Made by a program: the position numbers and the translations under genes. The notes beneath the pieces are model-generated. The model did no database searches and was not told the DNA's origin. It worked only from the letters and a program-made list of their open reading frames with translations. Below, one piece after another: positions 1 to 10,429 of a DNA stretch of 64,000 bases. The stretch's first letter is position 1; each line of letters begins with the position of its first letter. This stretch comes from Gigantopelta aegis (lineage: Eukaryota > Mollusca > Gastropoda > Neomphalida > Peltospiridae), in contig NC_054712.1 of the NCBI RefSeq assembly GCF_016097555.1, forward strand, positions 46,851,571 to 46,915,570, given 5' to 3'.

Positions 1-268
1 GCGTTAGACATATGGTTAAGGACCAGACAGATATTGAGAAAGGAAACCCGCTGTCGCCACTTCATGGGCTACTCTTTTCGATTAGCAGCAAGGGATCTTT
101 TATATGCACCATCTCACAGACAGGATAGTACATACCATGACTTTTGTTACACCAGTTGTGGATCACTGGTTGCAACGATAAATAGCCCATTGGGTCCACC
201 GACGGGGATTGATCCTAGACCGACCGCGCATTAAGTAAACGCTTTACCACTGGGCTACGTCCCGCCCC
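1..268 (-). mobile_element. SINE-A copy, tRNA-derived, cut by the window edge
   Basis: This is the most common SINE here, called SINE-A below. Read on the minus strand it has a tRNA-like head with an A-box-like TAGCCCAGTGG and a B-box-like GGGATCGATCCCC. A body follows (CACCACGACTGG, GGTGCATATAAAAGATCCC, GTAGCCCATGAAGTGG), then a tail (GTTGAGTGCGTCGTTAAAT) ending in TTCC repeats. This copy keeps head and body; its tail lies before base 1. Non-autonomous and presumably moved by a LINE that reads the tail. Confidence 0.85.
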
Positions 269-359
269 TCAAAACGCTGGAAGAGCACCTCGTTGAAAAT
301 AAATTATGCACACAGTGCGAAGGACATGATACTGGAGATAAATATTACTACATACTTAA

Positions 360-570
360 AGGGACATTCCTGAGTTTGTTGTAATTTTTAAGATGTTATT
401 GACTAACAGTGACTTTTTAACGATTGTAATTACACATCAAATATATTTTCTGCATAAAATATTAGTGGTTGTATATTAAACGTGTTTCTGATCGTTCTAA
501 TATTTGTACTAGCGTAAATTTCATTTTATTTACTTTTTTTCTTTTTTTTCGTACATACGAAATTATTTGA
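360..570 (+). mobile_element. TTAA-flanked MITE, 5' part only
   Basis: It starts AGGGACATTCC directly after TTAA and continues with the internal sequence shared with the whole copies at 13878 and 42032 (AAGATGTTATTGACTAACAG, then CGTGTTTCTGATCGTTCTAA). The 3' terminal inverted repeat is missing. TTAA targets are typical of piggyBac and Kolobok DNA transposons, so this is probably a non-autonomous derivative of one of them. Confidence 0.6.
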
Positions 571-969
571 AGTGTATTTATGTGCTGGGGTCAGGTGCGT
601 AGCGTGAGCTGGACCTGGGGGGTGGGAGGTCAGGGCCGTACCCTTCGGGGGGGGGGGGGGGGGCAGGGGGGCAGCTGCCCCCCCCCCCCCCCCGAGAATC
701 TTGTCCTTTTTTTTTTTTTAATATATATATCTCCAGTAATAGCATAGAAATGTCAGGGTTTAATTTGTATAGTGTTTAATTCCCTGTATTTTGTATGTCA
801 TACGCTCAGGTAATATTCTAGAGGTTATAATATGTTATACGGCTACAGGTCTCTGACCGTCCATATTAAATAATAATACTGTATATCGAGACCAACGCGC
901 TAAAAATAGAACAGGAAATGCATAACGGAAACCCTAATAGTTTGATATTTCGAGAATACAAAATCTAAA

Positions 970-1070
970 ATGGCAATGTCCAATTCTCCAATTTCTGATG
1001 CGCCTAGCGCTAAGAAGGCAAAGAGATACACACAGCAAAGTGTATCGTCTTTTTTTCACAAATCAACAAG
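970..1070 (+). pseudogene. Candidate first exon of a hAT-type transposase
   Basis: An ATG opens 33 codons (MAMSNSPISDAPSAKKAKRY, then a TQQSVSSFFHKSTR segment) and runs into a consensus splice donor, AAG|GTAAGT, at 1071. A lysine-rich stretch followed by a serine/phenylalanine SxFF motif is typical of the N-terminus of hAT or ZMYM-like transposases. It lies inside a TIR-bounded element, which fits. No following exon was recognised, so the gene is a relic or a spliced fragment. Recognition rests on about 30 residues. Confidence 0.35.
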
Positions 1071-1362
1071 GTAAGTTGCTGTCAAGTCTTGAAAAATTAC
1101 CATTTGCATTAATGTTGACACAATCGATGTCACGATGTCACTGAATAATAAAATTAATGCTGATTGTATATTGCCTAATCATCTTAATAGACCCTACTAC
1201 TACTGTCCCTACTATTATAAAATAATATAAAAGTGTTGGGGTTTTTTGTGTGTTTTTTTGTTGTTGTAATGAGGTGAGTTAATATAGCTGTATTCCTACA
1301 GAATCGTTTCCAGAAACAAAATGCGTGCACATAAGTTGCAGCAAGGCATGCGTTGTCAAAGC

Positions 1363-2235
1363 TGCGTTCACCGACACGTGTTCACGAACGCTAAGGGACT
1401 GTCTAAAAATGTCATCACTTCTCCTTAAAGGAATAACCCTCTAATACTTTTCAACACCCCCTGCCCCATCCAAACTAATTTAGTCAGGGAAAAAGCAGGT
1501 GTTGAAATGTTTTGTGCCACAACACTTGTAGGACGAAACTGACAAGGTGTATCTTAAATGACAGACTCGGCAAATCTTGAAACAAATCGGAAACAGGACA
1601 TTTACGTATAATTGCCGAGACTAGTTTACGTGTAGTTCGTGAAAATGTTTGTTAAAGGTGCTTTGTCTGTTTTTCTATATTTTAATATGTTTTACTAAAA
1701 CAAAATATAAGCAAGACTGCAGTTTAAACAAATTCGTGCAGTTTTTTTTCTATCAACGAATATCGTCCTCTGTCCACACGCAAGGCTCAGATTTTGACGC
1801 CATTTCTCTGTTAACCTGCCGTTTGGCTGACCGCTTCCAGAACTAATATATAGGAAAATGGCGTCAAAATGTGAGCGATGTATGTTGACAGTGGACGTTA
1901 TTCGTTGATTGAAAACGCACACGAGTTTATTAAAACAGCAGTTTTACTTGTATTTTGCATTAGTAAAATATATTAAAAGATAGAAAAACAGGTTTAGAAT
2001 TTCACTTTATAAATAAATAATAAATTAAAAAAAAACAGTAAAAAAACAAAAAACGAACTTTTGGACAGTTCCTTTTTCGACTTTTTATTTGCATGGGCGT
2101 TTTACCCCTCCTCCCCTCCCCCCCCCCCCCTCCTCCCCTCTCTCCCCTTCCGCGGGTTATTCGGTTAGAGAGAAGTGATGAAATTTTGAGACGGTCCCTA
2201 ACGTTCACGAGCGCTTTGATTGAAGTCGACGACAC
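1363..2235. repeat. Long imperfect hairpin element nested in the hAT-like element
   Basis: Two nested sets of inverted arms face each other. Outer arms: about 1375-1435 (CACGAACGCTAAGGGACTGT onward) against 2155-2215. Inner arms: about 1664-1805 (TCTGTTTTTCTATATTTTAA to TTTTGACGCCATTT) against 1855-1996. The inner loop is about 50 bases. This is the structure of a foldback or MITE-type DNA element. The outer right arm is interrupted by a C-rich tract near 2105-2150. Confidence 0.6.
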
Positions 2236-2606
2236 ATGATTGTGAACTTTCTTATTTGCTTGGTACACAATAAATATTGCATATCTTACCATAACTTGAT
2301 GTTAAATTAATTTATAAAATTTAGTGCCCCCCCCCCCCCCCCCCCCCCCATGGATTTTGGTCAGGGTACGGCCCTGGAGGTGGGTTCGAATATGAACCAA
2401 GTGGACCTTTTCTATTTTGTTTTTGCACCACCAGAAACTCCATATGTTTTAGTTCTGAAAGCGGACCATTTGCTTCAACGGGGGGGGGGGGGGGGGGGTT
2501 CGTCCGAACCCCCTAACACCACCACCACCCCAGCCTACGCCCCTGGAAGTGTCGTTAAAAATTCATTCATTCATACCAATATTAATATATAATTTAATAA
2601 AATTAA

Positions 2607-2608
<2 letters not shown>

Positions 2609-2667
<59 letters not shown>
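2609..2667. repeat. (TA)n microsatellite
   Basis: Almost uninterrupted AT dinucleotides over about 58 bases. Confidence 0.9.
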
Positions 2668-2669
<2 letters not shown>

Positions 2670-2766
2670 ATTGTCTTGTCACCATGTGTCTTCAGTTAAA
2701 ACGATGTGTATGATGTGTAAGTGATATTTCGAATTATGTATCTGTGTGTATTTTACGATGAACTCA

Positions 2767-3305
2767 TGTTACCCATTGTACAATAATGCCTAATAAACTG
2801 TCGTTTGGCCTGCGTGTACTGTAATACACTTTCAAAGTATCACAATAGACATATCGACTGACAATGATTAATTTTTAATTATACTGTCCCGACTTTGTCA
2901 AAAAGTCAACTGAAATCTATCTTGGTTTTGACGTAAATATGTTCTAGTTTTACACATTGTACAATAATGCCTCATAAACTGTCGTTTGGTCCGCGTTTAC
3001 CCTAATAAACGTTCAAAGTATCACAATAGACACATATCGACTGACAATCATTTGGGGTTTTTTTATTATATTGTCCCGACTTTGTCAAAAAGTCATTCCA
3101 ACTCTATCTTGGTTTTGACGTAAATATGTCCTAGTTTACAATAATGCCTCATAAACTGTCGTTTGGTCCGCGTGTACCCTAATAAATGTTCAAAGTATCA
3201 CAAAAGACACATATGGACTGACAATCAGTATTTAGTTTTTATTATACTGTCCCGACTTTGTCAAAAAGTCATTCCAACTCTATCTTGGTTTTGACGTAAA
3301 TATGC
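2767..3305. repeat. Satellite-like tandem repeat, three units of about 175-190 bp
   Basis: Three head-to-tail copies start near 2767, 2941 and 3128. Each carries TACAATAATGCCT, AAACTGTCGTTTGG, CAAAGTATCACAA and ends near TCTTGGTTTTGACGTAAATA. Copies differ by scattered substitutions and small indels, so the duplication is not recent. No coding potential was seen. Confidence 0.85.
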
Positions 3306-3831
3306 CCTAGTTTTACACACAACACGACAAACATATCAAACCTTTTCATACGAGACAGAAACATAAAATTGTCTTCACTGTACAGCTTGTCATGGAAGAC
3401 GGAACAAGGTCACCAGTTGCGTGTTCAGGAAGTAGAGCGCTCGCTGACAAACAATTTGACTGATTAAAGTGCGATTCCACTGTATCCACACAGACACGCA
3501 CGAACACGTACATTTGACGGACATGAGAAATTACCAGCGTATTGATACTGATAGCGAAACGCACTCGCAAATGTAAATACATATGTAGTTAAGTTGTTTG
3601 GAATAAACATCGAAACGTTTACTATCGGAAGCAACTTCTACCTTTTATTCCTTTTGTACCCCCTCCCCCCCCCCCCCCCCCCCCCCAATCTTCTCTCACA
3701 ATTCTTCTTTCTTGTTCTGTTGTCTCGCTAGGATTATTATTGTGCACTAAACGTCACCAGTTGCATGTTTTTGAAACATTCAATTTTATTATAGTAACTT
3801 GAATGCTCGCTCAGTTCGCATTCACTAGATC

Positions 3832-4143
3832 ATTGAAATACTCACGAGATCGTTGAAATACTCACGAGATTGTTGAATTACACACGAGATTGTTGAAATA
3901 CTCGCGAGATCGTTGAAATACTCACGAGATTGTTGAAATACTCACGAGATCATTGAAATTCTCACGACATCGTTAAAATACTCACGAGATTGTTGAAATA
4001 CTCACGATATTGTTAAAATACTCACGAGATTCACGAGATTGTTGAAATACTTACGAGATCATTGAAATACTCACGACATCGTTAAAATACTCACGAGATT
4101 GTTGAAATACTCACGATATTGTTGAAATACTCACGAGATTGTT
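3832..4143. repeat. 20-bp minisatellite (GTTGAAATACTCACGAGATC)
   Basis: About 15 units of 20 bp lie head to tail. They alternate between ...GAGATT and ...GAGATC endings and include a larger repeated pattern (ACGACATCGTTAAAATAC occurs twice), showing higher-order duplication. One unit is shortened at 4022-4040. Confidence 0.9.
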
Positions 4144-4191
4144 GGCCGACATATAACATAAACATACCACTTTTTCATATATCATGTAGAC

Positions 4192-4261
4192 ATTAAAGGG
4201 AGTTTCCTGTGTTTTCGACTAACAGTCGTTTAGACGATAAACATTACATATTAAATACAGT

Positions 4262-4327
<66 letters not shown>

Positions 4328-4370
4328 TGAAAGGTAAAATCCGGTTTCGGCTACTACAAATATTAGGAAG
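4192..4370 (+). mobile_element. Degenerate TTAA MITE fragment with internal (CT)n
   Basis: Starts ATTAAAGGGAGTTTCCTGTG and matches the left half of the TTAA MITEs. It is interrupted by a 60-base (CT)n tract at 4262-4324 and then resumes with MITE interior (AATCCGGTTTCGG, CTACAAATATTAGG). The right terminal repeat is absent. Confidence 0.5.
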
Positions 4371-4475
4371 GAAGGAAGGAAGAAATGTTTTATTTAACGA
4401 CACACTCAACACATTTTATTTACGGTTATATGGCGTCAGACATATGGTTAAGGACCACACAGATATTAAGAGGGG
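4371..4475 (-). mobile_element. SINE-A 3' fragment
   Basis: The 3' third only: the TTCC-type tail, the tail motif TTTAACGACACACTCAACAC and the segment reading GTTAAGGACCACACAG on the plus strand. It stops within the body, as expected of a 5'-truncated retrocopy. Confidence 0.75.
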
Positions 4476-5195
4476 TTGGGAGTGGGTGCGGGTCTGACTT
4501 TATTGGCAAGAATTAAACAATTATATATTTTTCTATTTAAACTGTATCATAGTTGATACTGACGCTCCAAATTTTACTCAATATGATTTAAATGTTTCTG
4601 TGGAGTTTTTGGGGTTGTTGTTGTTGTTTGTTTTTTTGTTGGGGTTTATATTTTTTATTTTTTTTATTTTATTTTTTTTGGGAGGGGGGAGGTATTTGTT
4701 TTTTGCTTTGTTTTTTTCGGGGGGGGGGGGTCGTTTTGTGGTGGTGTTGTTGTTTGCTTGCTTTTTATTAATACGGATGAAACCCATTATATCTTCTGAG
4801 CAAAAAGCAAGTGCTCTCTAATAAAGGTTTAATACTCTAACATATTTCAATCTGTCTAATAACTGAGGTCAGTGCCTTTAAGTTGAACTCTTTCATACTA
4901 AAAGTCTTAACTCTACTAACCTAATTTCTCATTTAACAAGAGGCAAGTCGGTGTACGAAAATTGATATCTGTTTTATTACACGAGCTCGGGATAGTCGCA
5001 ATATTATCTTACTGAAGTACACGCAATAAAAACGAAAATCGGATCCGCCGTGGGGTTATTTCATACCAGTTCATGTATCCAACAGAAATTAAATCTAAAT
5101 CGTTGTGAATGCAATTCTTATAAGGCGCTCATCGTAGTTAAATCTTGTCGAATATTAGCTTTCCCTGTTGGCCTAGGCTGAATTCTACCTTATTT

Positions 5196-5835
5196 TATTC
5201 ATTCATTCATTCGTTTTAATTCCTTCCTTCTTTCATTCATTCCTTCATTTATTCATTCATTCATTGCATTTCATTCTATCCAATTAAGATTCAAGTATGC
5301 AGTCCTGGGCACACACCTCAGCTATCTGGGCTGTCTGTCCATGACAGTGGGTTAGCTGTTAGTGGTTAGTGAGAGAAAACCAAAAAAAAACATTTTGTTT
5401 TGTTTAACGACACCACTAGAGCACGTTGATTTATTAATCATCGGCTATTGGATGTCAAAAATTTGGTAATTTCAACATATAGTCTTAGAGAGAAAACCCG
5501 CTACATCTTTTCATTAATAGCAAGGTATATTTTATATGCACAATCCCACAGACAAGATAGCCTTTGATATACCAGTCGTGGTGCACTGAATGGAGCGAGA
5601 AATAGTCCAATCGGCCCACCGACGGGGATCGATCTCGGACCGACCGCGCATCAAGCGAGCGCTTCACCACTGGGCTACGTCGCGTCCTGGTTAGTGAGAG
5701 AAGTCGGTGTACTGGTCTTACACCTACCCATTGGGTCGTTAAACTCACTCTGGGTGGGAGCTGGTGCCAGGCTGCGAACCCAGTACCTACCTGCCTTAAG
5801 TCCGATGGCGTAACCACTACATCATCGAGGCAGGT
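5196..5835 (-). mobile_element. SINE-C copy split by a SINE-B insertion
   Basis: Read on the minus strand, this SINE has a different tRNA-like head (GTTACGCCATCGGA; B box GGTTCGCAGCC at about 5770-5780). Its 3' domain contains GTGTGTGCCCAGGAC, TTGAATCTTAATTGGATA and an ATTC-type tail. The head lies at 5703-5835 and the 3' half at 5196-5362. Between them sits a SINE-B, with the target sequence duplicated on both sides. Confidence 0.8.
5378..5687 (-). mobile_element. SINE-B copy inserted into SINE-C
   Basis: SINE-B shares the tRNA-like head and mid-body with SINE-A but has its own 3' region, ATTACCAAATTTTTGACATC on the minus strand, ending CTCTAGTGGTGTCGTTAAAC. A 15-bp target-site duplication, TGGTTAGTGAGAGAA, flanks it (5363-5377 and 5688-5702), proving insertion into the pre-existing SINE-C. 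Confidence 0.85.
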
Positions 5836-5872
5836 TATCTTATTTTTACATGTAGTGCGATTTATACAGCTA

Positions 5873-6156
5873 CTGGGGCGGATCCAGGATTTTATTCTTG
5901 TTTTCCTTCTTTTAAATTTCTAAATGTTCTTTATCATAATACATGTTGCACATCATTTCTGGTTGTCACTCAAAGATTATTCATTAGAGGCAGATCTAAG
6001 TTTGGGGGGGGGGGGCAAGGGATCCGCCCCTCCCTAAATAAAAGCTAGTTTTTTTGTTTTTTTTTATTGGGATGTCCTTTTGACGAGTTGGTTCATGTGC
6101 TCATTACACGTTAATCCCCTCCCTTCCCTGAAAAATATTTCCTGGATCCGTCCCTG
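5873..6156. mobile_element. Short TIR element (GGGGCGGATCCAGG ends)
   Basis: The left end GGGGCGGATCCAGGAT is matched at the right by CCTGGATCCGTCCCTG. The interior holds a G run and a second GGATCCGCCCC motif. It is the size of a MITE. No clear target duplication was found, so the boundaries are approximate. Confidence 0.5.
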
Positions 6157-6168
6157 GTTCATCATTGG

Positions 6169-6246
6169 CATCATCATCATCGTCGTCGTCGTCACCATCA
6201 TAATCATCATTATCATCATCATCGACATTATCTTCTTCGTGTTCTT
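6169..6246. repeat. (ATC)n-type imperfect microsatellite
   Basis: Runs of CAT/ATC/CGT trinucleotides with interruptions just upstream of a SINE-A. No function evident. Confidence 0.7.
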
Positions 6247-6292
6247 GTTATTATAAAACGTGGGATTAGCTGGTGTTATTTCTTCATACTAA

Positions 6293-6620
6293 GGGGGCGA
6301 GACGTAGCCCAGTGGTAAAGCGCTCGCTTGATGCGCGGTCGGTTTGGGATCGATCCCCGTCAGTAGGACCCTTGGGCTATTTTTCGCTCCAGCCAGTGCA
6401 CCACGACTGGTACATCAAAGGCCGTGGTATGTGCTATCCTGTCTATGGGATGGTGCACATAAACTATCCCTTGCTGTTAATCGAAAAGAGTAGCCCATGA
6501 AGTGGAGACAGCGGGTTTCCTCTCTCAATATATGTGTGGTCCTTAACCATATGTCTGACCACATATAACCGTAAATAAAATGTGTTGAGTGCGTCGTTAA
6601 ATAAAACATTTCCCTCCTTG
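6293..6620 (+). mobile_element. SINE-A, full length with TSD
   Basis: It carries the complete head, body and tail, ending TTTCCCTCC. A perfect 10-bp duplication, TTCATACTAA, flanks it (6283-6292 and 6621-6630). Head boxes are intact (TAGCCCAGTGG; GGGATCGATCCCC), so it could in principle be transcribed by Pol III. The perfect duplication suggests a fairly recent insertion. Confidence 0.9.
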
Positions 6621-7326
6621 TTCATACTAAATAATAATATTCACTACGTTTGCGCGATATTCAATAATCCCTCAAACAAGATTTACATACAATAGTAACT
6701 GTTAGTCACGAACCACATACATTTATATCGATAGTGTGAATTTAAAACAAAACAAAGCTTGTACTGTTGACGCGTGACGTCACAATCAATCGTCCCTGGC
6801 ATTTTAGATATTAATATTTATGAGTTCGCTTTTGTGTTGTGAACATTATGAAGAAAAAAACCAGAAGAATCTTATGTGACATTCTGGACAGTGTATATAT
6901 TAATACGCTATTTACAACAGTAAAAGAATACAAAAATAAATGTGCAGAACCACCCCCACCCCAATAGTAATCTAGTCACTGGAGTATGAAGCGAGGAGGG
7001 CGAGGGGACAAATATGTGTAAATATAGAAGTGTGCCCCCGCCCACTTTTTGGCACCTTCCTACGCCACTGCTAGCTAAGTCAAAGCAAGTAGGGTCTATA
7101 ATTATACTGGTAAGAAGGCTACCGTATAAGAAATTGGCACAAATTAAATTTCGCCTCATCGTATTATAACATTGGCGGACCAAAATGTGGGTCCGTTTGT
7201 AGTGCCCTTTATAATGACTTTTTGTTTTTTAAATTCATCACCCACTATTCACCACACTAAATTACCCTGAAAACGCGTCTCTGGGTATCTTTATTTTAAA
7301 ATGTTTTGGAGAGCATGCCCCGAACC

Positions 7327-7535
7327 CAGAGGCGGATCTGGGGGAGGGGCAGGGGCCCGCCCCCTAAATTTTGCGACAGTTATATTTTTATTATACATAT
7401 ATATTAATGTATAATGTATATTCATTTTCTTCTTTTATTTACGATCCCCTCCAAACCTCCCCCAAAGTTCCATTGGCATTCTGCCTCATGTCATTGCCCC
7501 CCCCCCCCCAAATGGATTTTCTAGATCCGCCACTG
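7327..7535. mobile_element. MITE with CAG...CTG ends and 5-bp TSD
   Basis: The ends are CAGAGGCGGATCTGG and, inverted at the right, CTAGATCCGCCACTG (13 of 15 positions pair). The 5-bp duplication GAACC is perfect (7322-7326 and 7536-7540). The 209-bp body holds G/C runs and no ORF. It shares the terminus and duplication type with the larger element at 631-2376. Confidence 0.7.
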
Positions 7536-7746
7536 GAACCCTCCTACATTTCTCACTTCCTTTGGGAGTTTGTCTCATTTACCTTCGGCAAACGCAAACT
7601 TGCCGTTTTGGGTGAATTTTGTGACATCCCCTGTACAAAATACCGGATCCGCCCCTGAAATCATTTATTAAAGCGAAGCACAACCACAACCACAGTTTTA
7701 ACAAACGTGCGTTATCGCAACGGTGGTTGTCAGCTCCATTTGTACA

Positions 7747-7955
7747 ACGTAGTCCACTGGTAAAGCACTCGCCTTGTGCGCGGTCAGTCTAGGATCGATC
7801 CCCGTCGGTCGGCCAATTGGACTATTTCTCGTTCCAGCCAGTTCACAACGACTAGTATTTCAAAGGCCGTGGTATGTGTTAATCTGTCTGTGGGATGGGG
7901 CATATAAAAGATCCCTTGCTACTAAATGTAGCGGGTTTCCTCTCTAAGATTATAA
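7747..7955 (+). mobile_element. SINE-B, 3' truncated
   Basis: The tRNA-like head (ACGTAGTCCACTGGTAAAGC) and body are followed by the SINE-B transition TAGCGGGTTTCCTCTCTAAG. It then breaks off into AT-rich sequence without the tail. Confidence 0.75.
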
Positions 7956-9683
7956 TAATTAAATTTCTATTACATTCCGAGTCACACAGTTCGCGGATGA
8001 TTTTTTGTTTGTTTTTGTTTGTTTGTTATTGTTGTTCATATTCCGATGAACTTAACAGACAATTCTGAAATAACTACATTTCTGTTACATTCATTACAGT
8101 ATAACGTCATCCCATTGGTCCAGCCTTAGCAACAGGAGTTTGTTTATTTCTCGATGAATTTAAAAATTACATCGTCAGGGAACGTCATACTTGATGACGT
8201 CATTTTATATTGGTAATTTGTCTTACTGAGCGTTATTGTTTTAACCAAAGCAAATAATTCAAAATAAAATATAAACTTTTAATGTTTTTATTAGTAAGTA
8301 TGTTTCAAATTTATTTATAAGTATTGTCGGGGTTTTTTGTTTGTTTGGTTTTTTGTTTTTTGTTGTTGTTGTGGGGGGTTTTTTGTGGGTTTTTTTTTTT
8401 TTTTTTTTTTTTTTTGGGGGGGGGGGGGTTTACGTTCATCTTATCTTATTTGGGTATGAACAAAAAAATATCTGAAAAGTGGGGGGAGGGGGGGAGGGGG
8501 GGGCACATGCCCCATTGGCCCCCGCTTCCTACGTCAGTGTAAATCAATGTGTTCTAGTGGTGTCGTTAAAACAATGCAAACATACAACATAATCTCTTAC
8601 GTCATGATTTGTTTTTGTTTAATGTTATAATACTTTATAACTCAATAAACCGGTGTAACCTCATCTCGTATTTCAGTGTTAACATGGAGAATAATTTACA
8701 TTGCGGGTGTGACGTAGAATGGTATTGGTAATGCGATAGTAAGAATATTAATGTGAATCATCGATTTTACATGGCTAAAGTGATAACAAAAGTAACATAT
8801 GAGACCAACGTTGCTACACGCAACGTCTCAATCAGCATATACATCATGGATATAAATACTACAACCCCTTGTCCTTAAAATACATGAGGGGAAAAAAACC
8901 CGGTGGTTGTGACAGGGCCGTAGCTAGGATTCTTTTTTTGGGGGGGGAGGGGGGGACAGTAGTTAATAGTCTAAAACTCCTTAAACAGTTAAGAAGATCA
9001 TTTTCTTTAAGTTTTGTGACGGTATATGCTCTTAAATTTGTTTTCGCCTGTGGCGATATTAATTGTTTTAGAAGGCCGTGTGCAGTTCCAAATGCACTTA
9101 GCTAGGTGGGCAACTTGTTACGTAATACTTCTGCGCGATAGTCGTCTAATACACACCCAGCCCAGATGCGGAGCCATGTGGCTAGTAGTTACGTAATACC
9201 CCTGCGAGTGCGGTTTTTACAACCGTGATTTGGCGACGATGGCGTCAGTAAGTCTGGCGATCAAAGAGAAAAATGCGTCTCTAGGAGAGGTGGAATATCA
9301 GATGATAGGGGGAGTACCGCCTTGTACCCCCAGTCGATATTTCGATTTATAATAAATAGCTAGTGTTTTAGAGTTATGAGGAGGAAGCAAAAAGGACGGC
9401 TCCCAGGGAACGTTGTCCGTTTGGACTTTGGTAAATATATATATTATTTCTGCTCTGTTGTATAACCTTGATGTGATTGATGTGACTTTTAAATATTTTA
9501 ATACTGTATTATACCAATATTCTTTAGACAGTGTCTTCGGTCATCTGACGAAGTAAATCGTAGACTTTTTGTTCTAACATTATATGAGTATTTGGTAATA
9601 TAAAGCTTAGCCAGTCATCCTAGAAGACCTAGGTAAACTGTAGGTTATTGTCTTTATTGTGATAGGTACCAGTATTAATTCTG

Positions 9684-10281
9684 TGTTACAAGGTTACTGA
9701 ATGAGTAGTTAAGGGTTAATTAAAAATTAACCAGTTAGGAATAGTGTTGTAATTCCTTTATTAATTAAGTTCTCCTGGCAGCGTTTCTCAATTATCACAC
9801 GTTACTGAACGAGTAGTAAGGGTTAATTAAAAAATAACCAGTTAGGAATAGAGTGGTAATTCCTTTATTAATTAACTTCTCCTAGAAGCGTTTCTCAATT
9901 ATCACACGTGTGGGTGTTGTGTCACGGTGAAGTGATTCGCATATTGTGTAAACTAGACACCTAGAGATTAACTAATTAAGTGATCAGTTCTGGGTTGTTA
10001 TTATTATTGTTGTTATTAATTAACTACTACGGCTGTACGTTTGTCAGCGTAGGTTAATACAGATTCCAAAGTGTATTGTGTTTTTGTTGTGTTTTCTAGT
10101 GAACTAAACGTGCTATAATAATATATACTTTATATAAGATCGTATCTCTGATCATACCTAGACGAGCCAAAGCGGTTTTGAACTGCCTGTTACAGAGAGA
10201 TCTAATAGATATACAGTTAGGAGAGATATTTGGATAATCGTGTTTTATTCAGTTACGGGAATTATAGAATCCCCGTGACAA
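9684..10281 (+). mobile_element. Possible LTR-type fossil (solo-LTR-like segment), broken
   Basis: The segment begins TGTTACAAGG and ends CCCCGTGACA, i.e. TG...CA with short inverted ends, and has LTR-like length (about 600 bp). It contains an internal 108-bp tandem duplication. No flanking duplication or partner LTR was seen. It lies inside a DNA transposon and looks like an old, incomplete relic. The sequence upstream (about 9180-9680) may also derive from it. It could instead be ordinary interior of the surrounding transposon. Confidence 0.3.
9693..9908. repeat. 108-bp tandem duplication
   Basis: Two head-to-tail units start GTTACTGAA (9693 and 9801) and end TCTCAATTATCACAC. About 94-95% of positions agree by eye. 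Confidence 0.85.
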
Positions 10282-10429
10282 GTTTCTATATTTTTTTCTG
10301 GGGGGAGGCAACTGACCCCCTTCTAGCTACGGCCCTGTGTGATGGTGGTAAGCTACTAGTTTCAGATATAACGAGTAGCATCTTTAACGATTCAGGTTCC
10401 GCACAAAATTTGTCATCCTAATTTGAGTA

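Larger units (their letters stand above)
631..2376 (+). mobile_element. hAT-like DNA transposon with CAG...CTG ends and 5-bp TSD
   Basis: The ends are inverted (CAGGGCCGTACCCT at the left, its complement at the right) and flanked by a perfect 5-bp duplication GAGGT (626-630 and 2377-2381). Long C or G runs lie just inside both ends. Inside are a candidate transposase first exon (970-1070) and a large hairpin insertion (1363-2235). No DDE domain or hAT dimerisation domain was seen, so it is probably an internally deleted element. The family is inferred from the termini and the N-terminal peptide. Confidence 0.6.
8913..10337. mobile_element. DNA transposon with CAGGGCCGTAGCTAG ends and 5-bp TSD
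   Basis: The left end CAGGGCCGTAGCTAGGA pairs with CTAGCTACGGCCCTG at the right. The 5-bp duplication TGTGA is perfect (8908-8912 and 10338-10342). A T/G run sits inside the left end. It belongs with the element at 631-2376 (shared CAGGGCCGTA terminus). No transposase was recognised; much of the interior may be a later insertion (see 9684-10281). Confidence 0.6.

Noticed and set aside
2002-2292. Open frame on the minus strand near 2.1 kb, and similar ORFs at C/G runs (2350-2592, 8324-8542, 11061-11252)
   Set aside because: Translations of homopolymer tracts and transposon sequence with no domain.
3832-4143. CRISPR-like array appearance (also 38999-39234)
   Set aside because: Contiguous units without unique spacers, in a eukaryotic genome; ordinary minisatellites.
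9180-9350. Start of a coding region of an LTR-type element after a TGGCGAC-like motif
   Set aside because: Only a very short open frame and no recognisable domain. Treated as possible fossil sequence around the 9684-10281 segment, with low confidence.
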